Shown here: positions 1-6,925 of the stretch, in pieces
Numbering within the stretch: the stretch's first letter is position 1
How the letters are laid out: each line of letters begins with the position of its first letter
Origin: Bacillota bacterium
Lineage (GTDB): Bacteria; Bacillota; Clostridia; Christensenellales; Pumilibacteraceae
Length of the DNA stretch: 6,925 nucleotides
Assembly: GCA_009787685.1 (NCBI GenBank)
Contig: WQSV01000077.1
Coordinates: forward strand, 1-6,925
Direction of reading: 5' to 3'
The notes under the pieces: model-generated
Databases searched by the model: none
What the model saw: only the letters and a program-made list of their open reading frames with translations
Told to the model about the DNA's origin: nothing
Translations under genes and position numbers: made by a program

Positions 1-255
1 GGTGTTTTCGCAATAATTGGTGGAGCAATCACTATGGCGGGTAAAACAGCCGGGCCTGTTTTTATGCTTCTTGCTTGGCTAATGGCTATTGCAAGTGCTA
101 TTGGTCTTAACTGGATGGCAATCCCAGCAGCAGTATTCTTTTTCATCGCAATGATTCTTGGTTTTGCTGGAGTCAAAAAAGCGAAAAGAGCAAGAAATAG
201 TGGTGATGGAAACAACGACAGATTTAATAGCTCTAACCAAAACCAACAATGGTAA
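1..255 (+). CDS. Small multi-pass membrane protein, 3' part (5' end outside window)
   Basis: The reading frame is open from the first base and ends at TAA 253-255, giving 84 visible residues. I do not recognise the family. Residues 1-12 look like the end of one hydrophobic helix, about 18-36 and 39-58 are two further membrane helices, a basic cluster (KKAKRAR, 59-65) follows, and the last ~19 residues are a polar Asn/Gln/Ser-rich tail. The basic cluster after the last helix suggests the tail lies in the cytoplasm. An internal ATG at 34 has a GGTGGAG stretch about 8 nt before it and could be a start. I prefer an upstream start because the 11 codons before it continue a hydrophobic segment. An intrinsic terminator lies 43 nt after the stop, so this is the last gene of its transcription unit. 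Function unknown. Confidence 0.6.
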   Translation, partial: GVFAIIGGAITMAGKTAGPVFMLLAWLMAIASAIGLNWMAIPAAVFFFIAMILGFAGVKKAKRARNSGDGNNDRFNSSNQNQQW

Positions 256-297
256 AGATGTCTTTGACTTCTTTGTCGAAAACATAAAACTATTTTT

Positions 298-330
298 AAA
301 AAGTCTTCCGAACGCGGGAGACTTTTTGTA
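298..330 (+). terminator. Intrinsic terminator after the small membrane protein gene
   Basis: The left arm AAAAAGTCTTCC (298-309) pairs with GGGAGACTTTTT (316-327). This gives 12 pairs, one of them G-U, around a 6-nt loop. The T run at 323-327 provides the U tail. It separates the upstream gene from lgt. Confidence 0.85.
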
Positions 331-362
331 ATTTGCAACCGACAGCTTAAAAGTTAACCTCA

Positions 363-546
363 AGTCGTGAATTGTCAGTTGTCAATCATAAATTATCAAA
401 AGTTGCGACTGGCTTAGGGACGGTGACAAGCTAATGGAAATCGGACTCAAAGAAGACATTGATAATGGTGGATATCGGATGGTGTTAATGACCGACATAA
501 TCTAGAGGTTGGGCTCTAACTTTTGTTCCCATGACAATTCACGAGT
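363..546. mobile_element. Candidate 184-bp miniature inverted-repeat element, no coding capacity
   Basis: The two ends are inverted copies of each other: AGTCGTGAATTGTCA (363-377) and TGACAATTCACGAGT (532-546). They match at 14 of 15 positions, with 13 consecutive perfect pairs (365-377 against 532-544). Both ends are directly flanked by the same four bases, CTCA (359-362 and 547-550), as a target-site duplication would leave. The interior holds only very short frames on either strand (for example a 38-codon minus-strand frame at 382-498 and a 23-codon plus-strand frame starting at 434), none convincing. This would be a non-autonomous element. Other copies in the genome would be needed to confirm it, and chance is not excluded because the flanking duplication is only 4 bp. 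Confidence 0.4.
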
Positions 547-634
547 CTCACCAAAAACCTCAGAAGCTCTTAACCTAGCAATAAATTCAGTAATTCTGCT
601 GAAAAAACTTAAAAAATCATTAACCAAGAAACAC

Positions 635-663
635 TTGCATTTTTGTTGTTATTGTGTTAAAAT
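635..663 (+). promoter_or_regulatory. Probable sigma-A promoter of lgt (extended -10)
   Basis: TTGCAT (635-640), a 17-nt spacer and TAAAAT (658-663), with a TG at 655-656 making an extended -10 element. The -35 box is weak, which the TG motif could offset. Predicted start of transcription is near 670, only about 14 nt before the lgt start codon. Confidence 0.6.
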
Positions 664-671
664 AGTAAAGT

Positions 672-678
672 AAAGGAG
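672..678 (+). promoter_or_regulatory. Ribosome binding site of lgt
   Basis: AAAGGAG lies 5 nt before the ATG at 684. It is a near-consensus Shine-Dalgarno sequence and fixes the start codon. It contrasts with the missing site in front of the ABC transporter gene. Confidence 0.85.
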
Positions 679-683
679 AAAAC

Positions 684-1736
684 ATGTTTCCACGTTTAGA
701 GATAGGAGCTTTTTCAATCTACTTTTTTTCCATATTCGCCGCACTTGGTTTTGCGTCGTTTGTTTTGTTGTTCGTTTTAACGCTTGACAAAAAATATAAG
801 GTCACGATCGATGAATTGTGGAAATCACTCGTTCTCGCTTTTATTGCAATCGGGGTTGGTGTCGGCGGAGCAATGCTTCTTGATGCAACTGTTCATTCAA
901 TTCAAAACGGCTATTTTGCAATGGCTGGAATTTCGTGGTATGGAATGCTAATTGCTGGACTGCTCGCGTTTTCACTTCTGCACAGACTTTTTGCAAAAAA
1001 GATGAAATTTCAGTTGAGCGCAATGCAGTATCTCAATCTTATTGCAGTCGGCATGTCGCTCGGGCATGCATTTGGAAGAATAGGTTGTTTCATGGCTGGT
1101 TGCTGTTTCGGTGGACCAACCGATAGTGCTTTCGGTGTTAATTTTCCAGAAGGTTCAATGGCTGACATTGTCCACGGTGGGCAAGCTCTTTGGCCAGTCC
1201 AGCTGTTTGAGGCGGTCGGGCTTTTCAGTATGTTCGCTTTTATGTTCGTCATCCCGTTCATTAAAATCCCAAATAAATTTTTTGAAAAATATTGCAAGGG
1301 AGTTGAAAATAACAGTTTCTACATCTACCTCATTGGCTATTCAGTTTTGAGATTTTTGCTGGAATTCATGCGCGGAGACAATCGTGGCGGAGTTCTTGAC
1401 CTCAGTCCGGGTCAAATTATATCTTTAATTGTCATTGCGGTTATAGTTGTCCCAATTTTGGTCTATTATTTAGTGTTGAGGTTAATGTTGAGAAAAACAG
1501 GGTTCACAGAAAAACACAATATCACAAAAAATACATGTGTTGCGTTCTCCGTGAAAATTGCAACGGTAGTCGGAATAATTGGTTGGCTAATTTGGAACTT
1601 CTTCATCAAAGAAAAGTGGGAGGCAAGAGTAATTAAAAAAGAAATCCTACCAGTTCAAGAAGAGTCTATGGCGGTTGAAGAGGTTGTCCAAGAAGGGCAA
1701 ATAGAAAGTTTTGACAATGTCAACAAAGAAGATTAG
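684..1736 (+). CDS. lgt: Prolipoprotein diacylglyceryl transferase (Lgt) with C-terminal extension
   Basis: Membrane enzyme that transfers diacylglyceryl from phosphatidylglycerol to the lipobox cysteine of prolipoproteins, the first step of lipoprotein maturation. Seen in the 350 residues: seven core hydrophobic segments (about 10-33, 47-67, 82-99, 116-136, 174-194, 212-229, 243-266). The family signature is at 128-143 (HAFGRIGCF, then CC and G), with Arg132 matching the essential arginine of the E. coli GRxGN motif. PVQLFEA is at 171-177, RFLLEF with Arg223 and Glu227 at 223-228, and SPGQ at 241-244. The motif carries Cys135 and the Cys140-Cys141 pair where E. coli has GN..., as in a divergent Lgt branch of Gram-positives. 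The segment around residue 86 has WYG where E. coli Lgt has a histidine. Residues 271-350 are extra: one more membrane helix (285-308), then a charged, Glu-rich tail. The start is fixed by the ribosome binding site. No lspA is visible nearby. Confidence 0.93.
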   Translation: MFPRLEIGAFSIYFFSIFAALGFASFVLLFVLTLDKKYKVTIDELWKSLVLAFIAIGVGVGGAMLLDATVHSIQNGYFAMAGISWYGMLIAGLLAFSLLHRLFAKKMKFQLSAMQYLNLIAVGMSLGHAFGRIGCFMAGCCFGGPTDSAFGVNFPEGSMADIVHGGQALWPVQLFEAVGLFSMFAFMFVIPFIKIPNKFFEKYCKGVENNSFYIYLIGYSVLRFLLEFMRGDNRGGVLDLSPGQIISLIVIAVIVVPILVYYLVLRLMLRKTGFTEKHNITKNTCVAFSVKIATVVGIIGWLIWNFFIKEKWEARVIKKEILPVQEESMAVEEVVQEGQIESFDNVNKED

Positions 1737-1844
1737 TTTGAATAATTGCACACTTTTTCAATCAATACTTTATTGCAATATTATCCCCGTGACAAGTTGC
1801 GAGTCAAAAACAATCCAGCTCAATAACACTTTAACAACAATTAC

Positions 1845-1864
1845 GCATTATGAATTATGCATTA
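1845..1864. repeat. Short AT-rich degenerate repeat before the ABC transporter gene
   Basis: GCATTA occurs at 1845-1850 and again at 1859-1864, around TGAATTAT. GCATTATGAATTATGC (1845-1860) is an imperfect palindrome. It resembles the simple ATGAATTATG-type spacer repeats common in Clostridia-like genomes (from memory). It ends 7 nt before the ABC start codon and includes an in-frame TAA at 1863-1865. Confidence 0.4.
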
Positions 1865-1871
1865 AATTCTC

Positions 1872-4793
1872 ATGCTTGAAATAAAAGACATTCACAAAAC
1901 CTATATCGGAAAAAAAGGAAACTCGGTTCATGCTCTGAAAGGGGTAAGTTTTTCTTTTCCAGAAACAGGGCTTGTTTTTATTCTTGGAAAAAGTGGTTGC
2001 GGAAAATCAACTTTATTAAATCTCTTGGGTCTCCTCGATAGCTATGATGAAGGGAGTCTTTTGATTGGAGGAAAAGAAGCAAGTTTTTTAACAGAGCGCG
2101 AACGAGACACTTATCGTGCCCTTAACATCGGTTTCATTTTCCAAGATTTCCACATCATCGAAAAATATACCATAGGTCAGAACGTTGCTCTCGCCCTTGA
2201 AATAGGTCAACATGAAGCAACGGGTGAAGAAGTTCAAGATGCGCTGAAAAAAGTGGGGCTTGAAAACTTTGAAAACAGATTCGCAAGAGGTATCAGTGGT
2301 GGTCAAAGGCAAAGAGTCGCGATAGCTCGTGCGATTGCAAAAAATCCAAAAATAATTCTCGCGGATGAGCCGACTGGAAACCTCGACAGCGTGACAAGTC
2401 GAGAGATTTTCACGTTGCTTCAAAACATAGCAAAAGAAAATCTCGTTGTCGTTATCAGCCATGACGAAGAAAGTTCTCATCGCTATGCTGACAAAATAAT
2501 TGAACTGTCTGACGGAAAAATCGTCGATATCTATGACGGCGACAAAACAACAGACACAATAAAACTTGAAATTGATTCAATTGATGAAAAAAATTCTAAA
2601 GAAATAGATAACCTTTTGGATGATGGGAAAAAAGTTATCCTTGTCAAAAAACACCAAAAAGAAGAGTGTTCGGGTGATGAAGAACGTTCACCGCTTCATC
2701 TCATCACCCCAAAAGCTTATTTAAATCTCAACAAAAGGGTCAGACTTCCGCTCAAATCATCTTTTAAATTATCCATGCTTTCGATGAGGGCGAAATGGGT
2801 TCGTGCTTTTTTCACTGTTTTTTTGAGTATGTTGAGCATAGCATTCTTTGGATTTGCCGACACAATCGGTCAGTTTTCAGTAAATAGCGTCATGTTGCAA
2901 GAACTTGAAGCAAGAGGGTTATCATTTGTTAATGTTGCATTAGTGGAAGTTGACGAAGATTCATTTGCTCCAACGAGATATAGGAGAACAATATATGAAG
3001 ACGATTTTGAAGAATTCCGTTCGCTAAATCTTTATTATGTTCCACAATTTTTATTTAAATATCCAGTGCTTCCAAATTTTGTTGGATATAAATACTTGAT
3101 TCCAAATGCCGTGCAATTTCTTAACTATGCAACAGTGGGGGTTGTTGAAATGGATGTGCCAGCCGATGACAATGCTCCCAATGTCCTCGGGCAATATTTG
3201 TCACATGGTCGTTGGCCGAGGACGGACTATGAAATAGTAATAACCAATTTCATGTTTGAAAGATATCGTCGTTTTGGAATAGTGCTTGTTCATGAGGGTG
3301 GAAATCGAGACACACATTTCACTGGAACGCTGCAAAGAGAAACGAGTTTTTATGTGGGCTCGGGCGAACTAAATTGTTTTTCTCAAATTGAAGGAAGAAG
3401 AATTTCAGAAACTTTCATAATAAGTCCACAAACAAGAGGTGAAACGGGGAGAACGAAAAAGATTGTTGGCATGATTGATTTTGATCTCTCGCCTTATGAA
3501 AGCTTGATGCCTTATTTTGTCCAAGAAACACCAGCTACTCGAGAGCAACAACAGCTTGCTATGCGTGCCACAATTAATCGAGACGCGATTTATAACAACT
3601 ACATCGTCGCAAAGGGGTTTATGGAAGGATTTTTGCAGAAAGTGGTCAGACGATATCATTCTGGATTTGATGTTTCATTAACCCTTCCAAACCAAACTGA
3701 AACAACAGGAATAGTTATTCCAAGAGTTGGTTCAAACAACATGAGTCGACTAGATGAGAGTGTCTTTGATTTGAGTTATATTGCGGATGGGACAACATCT
3801 CCGTTTTTAGGTTTCACAAAAGATGACATTGACCACAGCTCCAAGCAAGTCGTGATGTCTGCGGTCATGCTTTGGTATTTGTTGCCAAATGAATTCCGAG
3901 AAAGCCTTCAAGGCAGAATCGACTACTACATGGCGCGTTATGGAAATATTCCCGAGATGATAACTCCAATTATTGCTTTCGTGATAGTTCCTCTCTATGT
4001 TTTGCCGAGTTCCGAATTAGGTTTGATGAACGGCGGGGCAAAGTTGCATTTTGATGTTCACTATCCATATCCCGGGCGGATTGAAAATCTGGAAATCAAT
4101 AATTTTCAAATTGTCGCAACAACTCGTCACACGAATATATTTATCACTGACTACTTTTTCGATCGAATAGTGGACAATGTTGAGGTGCGCATTGGAAATA
4201 TTTTTGTTCCAACAAGAGACAATGCGGAAAGAAGCCATGTTTTGAGTGTGCTAGAAAGGCATGGTCGTTTCACAACATTAGATGAGGATGGAGAAGAATA
4301 TGTTTTCAATTTTGTTGTTTTGAGTGGAAACGCGAGTGATATTTATTTTCTTGACAGTATGTTCTCATTGTTTGTTGGAGTCTTTGCTCTTAGTGCATTA
4401 ATTTTTGCAATCTTTGCAACAATTTTGACTTATTCGTTTATATCAGGTTCAATCAACGCAAGAAAGAAAGACATCGGCATACTCCGAAGTCTCGGGGCGG
4501 GACAATGGGACATCGCGAAAATTTTTGCAAAAGAGGGGGCGTTGCTCGCGATTCTAATTGCAGTTTTCGGGGGGCTGACAAGCTTTGCCCTCTATAACAT
4601 TCTGCTGAACTTCTTCATTGTTCAGCTGGGGGCGATTGCAGAAACATTCGCTCTTGTTAGTTTTGGTTTTAGGCAAATTTTAATAATGGCTAGTGTTGCT
4701 ATTGGAGGGGTCGCAATATCAGTAATCCTTCCAATTTTGAGAATAGCAAGAAAGCAGCCAGTTGAAGTTATTAGAGAAGTCAGCAGTGAGTAA
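1872..4793 (+). CDS. Fused ABC transporter ATPase/permease, MacB-like fold
   Basis: A 973-residue membrane protein with its ATPase at the N-terminus. ATPase motifs: Walker A GKSGCGKST (39-47), Q-loop Gln91, signature ISGGQ (141-145), Walker B IILADEP (161-167) followed by TGNLD, and H-loop His197. A charged linker (about 225-300) leads to the first membrane helix (308-328). About 500 external residues follow, then three helices (about 834-856, 889-917, 935-957). The motif RKKDIGILRSLGA (864-876) after the second helix is typical of the FtsX/MacB permease domain. The layout is that of type VII (mechanotransmission) exporters such as MacB, but the external domain is roughly twice the MacB size. 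Substrate unknown; no adaptor, two-component system or peptide gene is adjacent. An in-frame TAA at 1863 and the conserved MLEIKDIHKTY opening fix the start, yet no Shine-Dalgarno sequence is visible. The 135-nt gap from lgt holds no clear terminator, so co-transcription is possible. Confidence 0.92.
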   Translation: MLEIKDIHKTYIGKKGNSVHALKGVSFSFPETGLVFILGKSGCGKSTLLNLLGLLDSYDEGSLLIGGKEASFLTERERDTYRALNIGFIFQDFHIIEKYTIGQNVALALEIGQHEATGEEVQDALKKVGLENFENRFARGISGGQRQRVAIARAIAKNPKIILADEPTGNLDSVTSREIFTLLQNIAKENLVVVISHDEESSHRYADKIIELSDGKIVDIYDGDKTTDTIKLEIDSIDEKNSKEIDNLLDDGKKVILVKKHQKEECSGDEERSPLHLITPKAYLNLNKRVRLPLKSSFKLSMLSMRAKWVRAFFTVFLSMLSIAFFGFADTIGQFSVNSVMLQELEARGLSFVNVALVEVDEDSFAPTRYRRTIYEDDFEEFRSLNLYYVPQFLFKYPVLPNFVGYKYLIPNAVQFLNYATVGVVEMDVPADDNAPNVLGQYLSHGRWPRTDYEIVITNFMFERYRRFGIVLVHEGGNRDTHFTGTLQRETSFYVGSGELNCFSQIEGRRISETFIISPQTRGETGRTKKIVGMIDFDLSPYESLMPYFVQETPATREQQQLAMRATINRDAIYNNYIVAKGFMEGFLQKVVRRYHSGFDVSLTLPNQTETTGIVIPRVGSNNMSRLDESVFDLSYIADGTTSPFLGFTKDDIDHSSKQVVMSAVMLWYLLPNEFRESLQGRIDYYMARYGNIPEMITPIIAFVIVPLYVLPSSELGLMNGGAKLHFDVHYPYPGRIENLEINNFQIVATTRHTNIFITDYFFDRIVDNVEVRIGNIFVPTRDNAERSHVLSVLERHGRFTTLDEDGEEYVFNFVVLSGNASDIYFLDSMFSLFVGVFALSALIFAIFATILTYSFISGSINARKKDIGILRSLGAGQWDIAKIFAKEGALLAILIAVFGGLTSFALYNILLNFFIVQLGAIAETFALVSFGFRQILIMASVAIGGVAISVILPILRIARKQPVEVIREVSSE

Positions 4794-4821
4794 TGGGTGA
4801 GGTAGTGAATAATAAATAATG
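4786..4821. repeat. Degenerate GTGAGTAATG-type simple repeat over the ABC stop codon
   Basis: A run of related units (gtgagtaatg, ggtgaggtagtg, aataataaataatg) starts within the last codons of the ABC gene, contains its stop TAA (4791-4793) and continues downstream. It looks like a decayed low-complexity repeat. Evidence is by eye only. Confidence 0.3.
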
Positions 4822-4966
4822 CAGTTAGAATTAATTTAAATAATTCTACAAGCAGCTTTCACTGTTCACAAAATAACGCTGGCAAGAAAAATAACTCTTA
4901 AAACAATTTTAAGCTAAGTTCGTCCAAAAAACTAATTACCAATAATTTCTCAAATTTCCAGAAATT
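4822..4966. other. AT-rich gap after the ABC gene, no gene seen
   Basis: No credible reading frame or RNA gene. Two weak AT-only hairpins are present: AGAATTA/TAATTCT (4827-4833 with 4841-4847) and CTTAAAA/TTTTAAG (4897-4903 with 4907-4913). Neither has a T tail on the plus strand, so I do not call a terminator for the ABC gene. Confidence 0.5.
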
Positions 4967-5021
4967 ACAAGAAAAAACTTTTGCAAAAAGTGTTGACATA
5001 TATATTTCACTGTGGTATTCT
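4967..5021 (+). promoter_or_regulatory. Strong rRNA-type promoter (P1) with UP-like element
   Basis: Perfect -35 box TTGACA (4993-4998), a 17-nt spacer and -10 box TATTCT (5016-5021), with TG at 5013-5014 giving an extended -10. Alternating A and T tracts at about 4967-4990 (GAAAAAACTTTTGCAAAAAG) match the pattern of a UP element bound by the RNA polymerase alpha subunit, as at rRNA promoters. Predicted transcription start is about 5028. This is the best promoter in the window. It reads towards the 23S gene, starting about 500 nt upstream of it. Confidence 0.85.
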
Positions 5022-5035
5022 ATCTAAGCTGTCTG

Positions 5036-5064
5036 TTGACGGTATTGACAATTTCAAATATTTA
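5036..5064 (+). promoter_or_regulatory. Possible second promoter (P2)
   Basis: TTGACG (5036-5041), a 17-nt spacer and TATTTA (5059-5064). Tandem promoters are common in rRNA operons, and this one lies 43 nt after P1. The -10 box is only moderate, and the sequence also forms part of the predicted leader stem. Confidence 0.35.
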
Positions 5065-5159
5065 AAGCATCAAGTAATCAACTAATGAATACCTCTGAGC
5101 ATAAATCTTGACAATAGTCTTGTTTATGCTTTTTTGATGCCTTGACTTTTGAAAAGGTC
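5047..5159 (+). other. Long nested RNA stem-loop in the 23S leader
   Basis: Successive complementary arms nest around one centre. GAC/GTC is 5047-5049 with 5157-5159. TTTCAAA/TTTGAAA is 5052-5058 with 5148-5154. AAAGCATCAA/TTGATGCCTT is 5064-5073 with 5134-5143, with one mismatch. AGCATAAA/TTTATGCT is 5098-5105 with 5123-5130, and GAC/GTC is 5110-5112 with 5117-5119. The region lies entirely inside the P1 transcript. Possible roles are an rRNA leader regulatory fold, an RNase III substrate, a remnant 16S processing stalk or a small stable RNA. I recognise no known RNA family in it. Confidence 0.55.
5098..5135 (+). terminator. Terminator-like hairpin inside the 23S leader
   Basis: AGCATAAA (5098-5105) pairs with TTTATGCT (5123-5130), followed by six T (5130-5135). 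The stem is AT-rich and the loop is 17 nt with a small internal GAC/GTC stem, so it would be a weak terminator. It lies about 70-108 nt after the P1 start. It could end a short RNA, act as an attenuator, or be overridden by antitermination. Confidence 0.45.
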
Positions 5160-5170
5160 TAAAAACAAAA

Positions 5171-5187
5171 CGCACATTGACAACTGC
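5171..5187 (+). promoter_or_regulatory. boxA-like antitermination motif
   Basis: CGCACATTGACAACTGC resembles the TTGAAAACTG stretch (boxA region) found between 16S and 23S in many Bacillota. In such operons boxA recruits the NusB/NusE antitermination complex. The match is partial and judged from memory. Confidence 0.35.
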
Positions 5188-5206
5188 ATATTAAGATAGA
5201 ATCTAA

Positions 5207-5233
5207 CGAACCTTTATGGTTTGATTAGGTTCG
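5207..5233 (+). other. Hairpin in the 23S leader
   Basis: CGAACCT (5207-5213) pairs perfectly with AGGTTCG (5227-5233) around a 13-nt loop. There is no T tail, so it is not a terminator. The T-arm-like GGTTCG is not part of a tRNA. Confidence 0.5.
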
Positions 5234-5371
5234 CAAATATAATACGAGTAAAAGAGTAAAAATACAAAAAACTTTTAATAATACGTAGTATGAATTTAAA
5301 CACATAACGTTAAAACATTTAAAAGCCGTAAATTGCGATTTTAGTCGAGTTAAATTTGTCTTGTAAGTAAC

Positions 5372-5395
5372 TTTGACCACTCCCAAGTGGTCAAG
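5372..5395 (+). other. Stable 9-bp hairpin in the 23S leader
   Basis: TTGACCACT (5373-5381) pairs perfectly with AGTGGTCAA (5386-5394) around the 4-nt loop CCCA, with a possible extra U-G pair outside. No T tail follows. It probably takes part in rRNA precursor folding or processing. Confidence 0.65.
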
Positions 5396-5449
5396 GATTA
5401 ATAATATAAAAAAAATTAGGATTACGAGGAAAAAAATAAAAAAACGAAC

Positions 5450-5470
5450 TCTGAGTGCCAAACACTCAGA
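5450..5470 (+). other. 8-bp hairpin in the 23S leader
   Basis: TCTGAGTG (5450-5457) pairs perfectly with CACTCAGA (5463-5470) around a 5-nt loop. It is separated from the hairpin at 5372-5395 by an unpaired purine-rich tract. Confidence 0.6.
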
Positions 5471-5490
5471 AGTCAAGGAAAACACTTGAT

Positions 5491-5521
5491 GATATTAACC
5501 ATCCTAAAGCAGGTTAATGTC
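5491..5521 (+). other. 10-bp hairpin directly before the 23S 5' end
   Basis: GATATTAACC (5491-5500) pairs with GGTTAATGTC (5512-5521), with one U-G pair and an 11-nt loop. It ends 4 nt before the predicted mature 5' end and may guide processing. In most bacteria the flanks of 23S pair with each other across the gene. The 3' flank is outside the window, so that pairing cannot be compared. Confidence 0.6.
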
Positions 5522-5525
5522 GATA

Positions 5526-6925
<1,400 letters not shown>

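Noticed and set aside
79..363. Minus-strand 94-codon frame opposite the small membrane protein gene
   Set aside because: It runs through the intrinsic terminator and lies antisense to a better-supported gene; a shadow frame.
382..498. Minus-strand 38-codon frame, rich in Ser/Pro/Leu
   Set aside because: Low-complexity composition, no ribosome binding site, and it lies inside the candidate repeat element.
502..648. Minus-strand open frame of 49 codons ending at TAG 502-504, with a coding-like stretch (RITEFIARLRASEVFGETREL)
   Set aside because: It has no ATG or ribosome binding site, overlaps the lgt promoter, and I cannot match it to any family. It could be a gene fragment, but this is too weak to call.
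1745..1779. Terminator for lgt (ATTGCA/TGCAAT)
   Set aside because: Only 6 bp with a 23-nt loop and no T tail.
1756..1784. Possible ABC transporter promoter, TTTCAA with TATTAT
   Set aside because: The -35 box matches only half the consensus and the region is AT-rich; not distinguishable from background.
5085..5111. Possible leader peptide MNTSEHKS overlapping the terminator-like hairpin
   Set aside because: There is no Shine-Dalgarno sequence, no run of regulatory codons, and it lies in an rRNA leader that is probably untranslated.
5238..5243. Perfect TATAAT as a third 23S promoter
   Set aside because: No acceptable -35 box lies 16-18 nt upstream; the nearby TTGATT is only 11 nt away.
5225..5485. 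Minus-strand 86-codon hydrophobic frame opposite the 23S leader
   Set aside because: It is made of A/T-rich leader sequence with several stable hairpins and has no ribosome binding site; a composition artefact.

Overview
The window looks like AT-rich chromosomal DNA from a Bacillota-type (probably Clostridia-like) bacterium. The reasons are a strong AAAGGAG ribosome binding site, TTGACA/TATTCT-type promoters with an A/T-rich upstream element, a U-tailed intrinsic terminator, a MacB-fold fused ABC transporter with no periplasmic adaptor gene beside it, and a 23S rRNA of Gram-positive character. No finer placement is attempted, and the standard genetic code fits all the genes seen.

Layout, all real genes on the + strand: (1) 1-255, the 3' end of a small membrane protein gene, closed by an intrinsic terminator at 298-330. 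(2) 331-634, a gene-free stretch holding a possible 184-bp miniature inverted-repeat element (363-546). (3) 635-1736, an extended -10 promoter, a good ribosome binding site and a prolipoprotein diacylglyceryl transferase (lgt) with an extra C-terminal transmembrane helix and charged tail. (4) 1872-4793, a 973-residue fused ABC ATPase/permease with an unusually large external domain and no visible ribosome binding site. (5) 4794-5525, a gene-free, AT-rich stretch with a very good promoter (4993-5021) and a structured leader. (6) 5526 to the window end, the first ~1400 nt of a 23S rRNA, cut by the window edge.

The most notable point is the rRNA locus. No 16S gene precedes the 23S: a protein gene ends about 730 nt upstream, and a strong promoter lies in that gap. 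The transcript from this promoter can fold into a long nested stem (about 5047-5159) that contains a terminator-like hairpin. It is followed by a boxA-like motif and by local hairpins running up to the 23S 5' end. This fits either an rRNA operon that has lost or never had its 16S gene (unlinked 16S/23S) or an assembly join at an rRNA repeat. One speculative reading is that the nested stem is the remnant of a 16S processing stalk.

Lgt and the ABC transporter may be co-transcribed, since no convincing terminator lies between them, but a functional link is unproven. I see no defence system, CRISPR array, phage or insertion-sequence transposase here.
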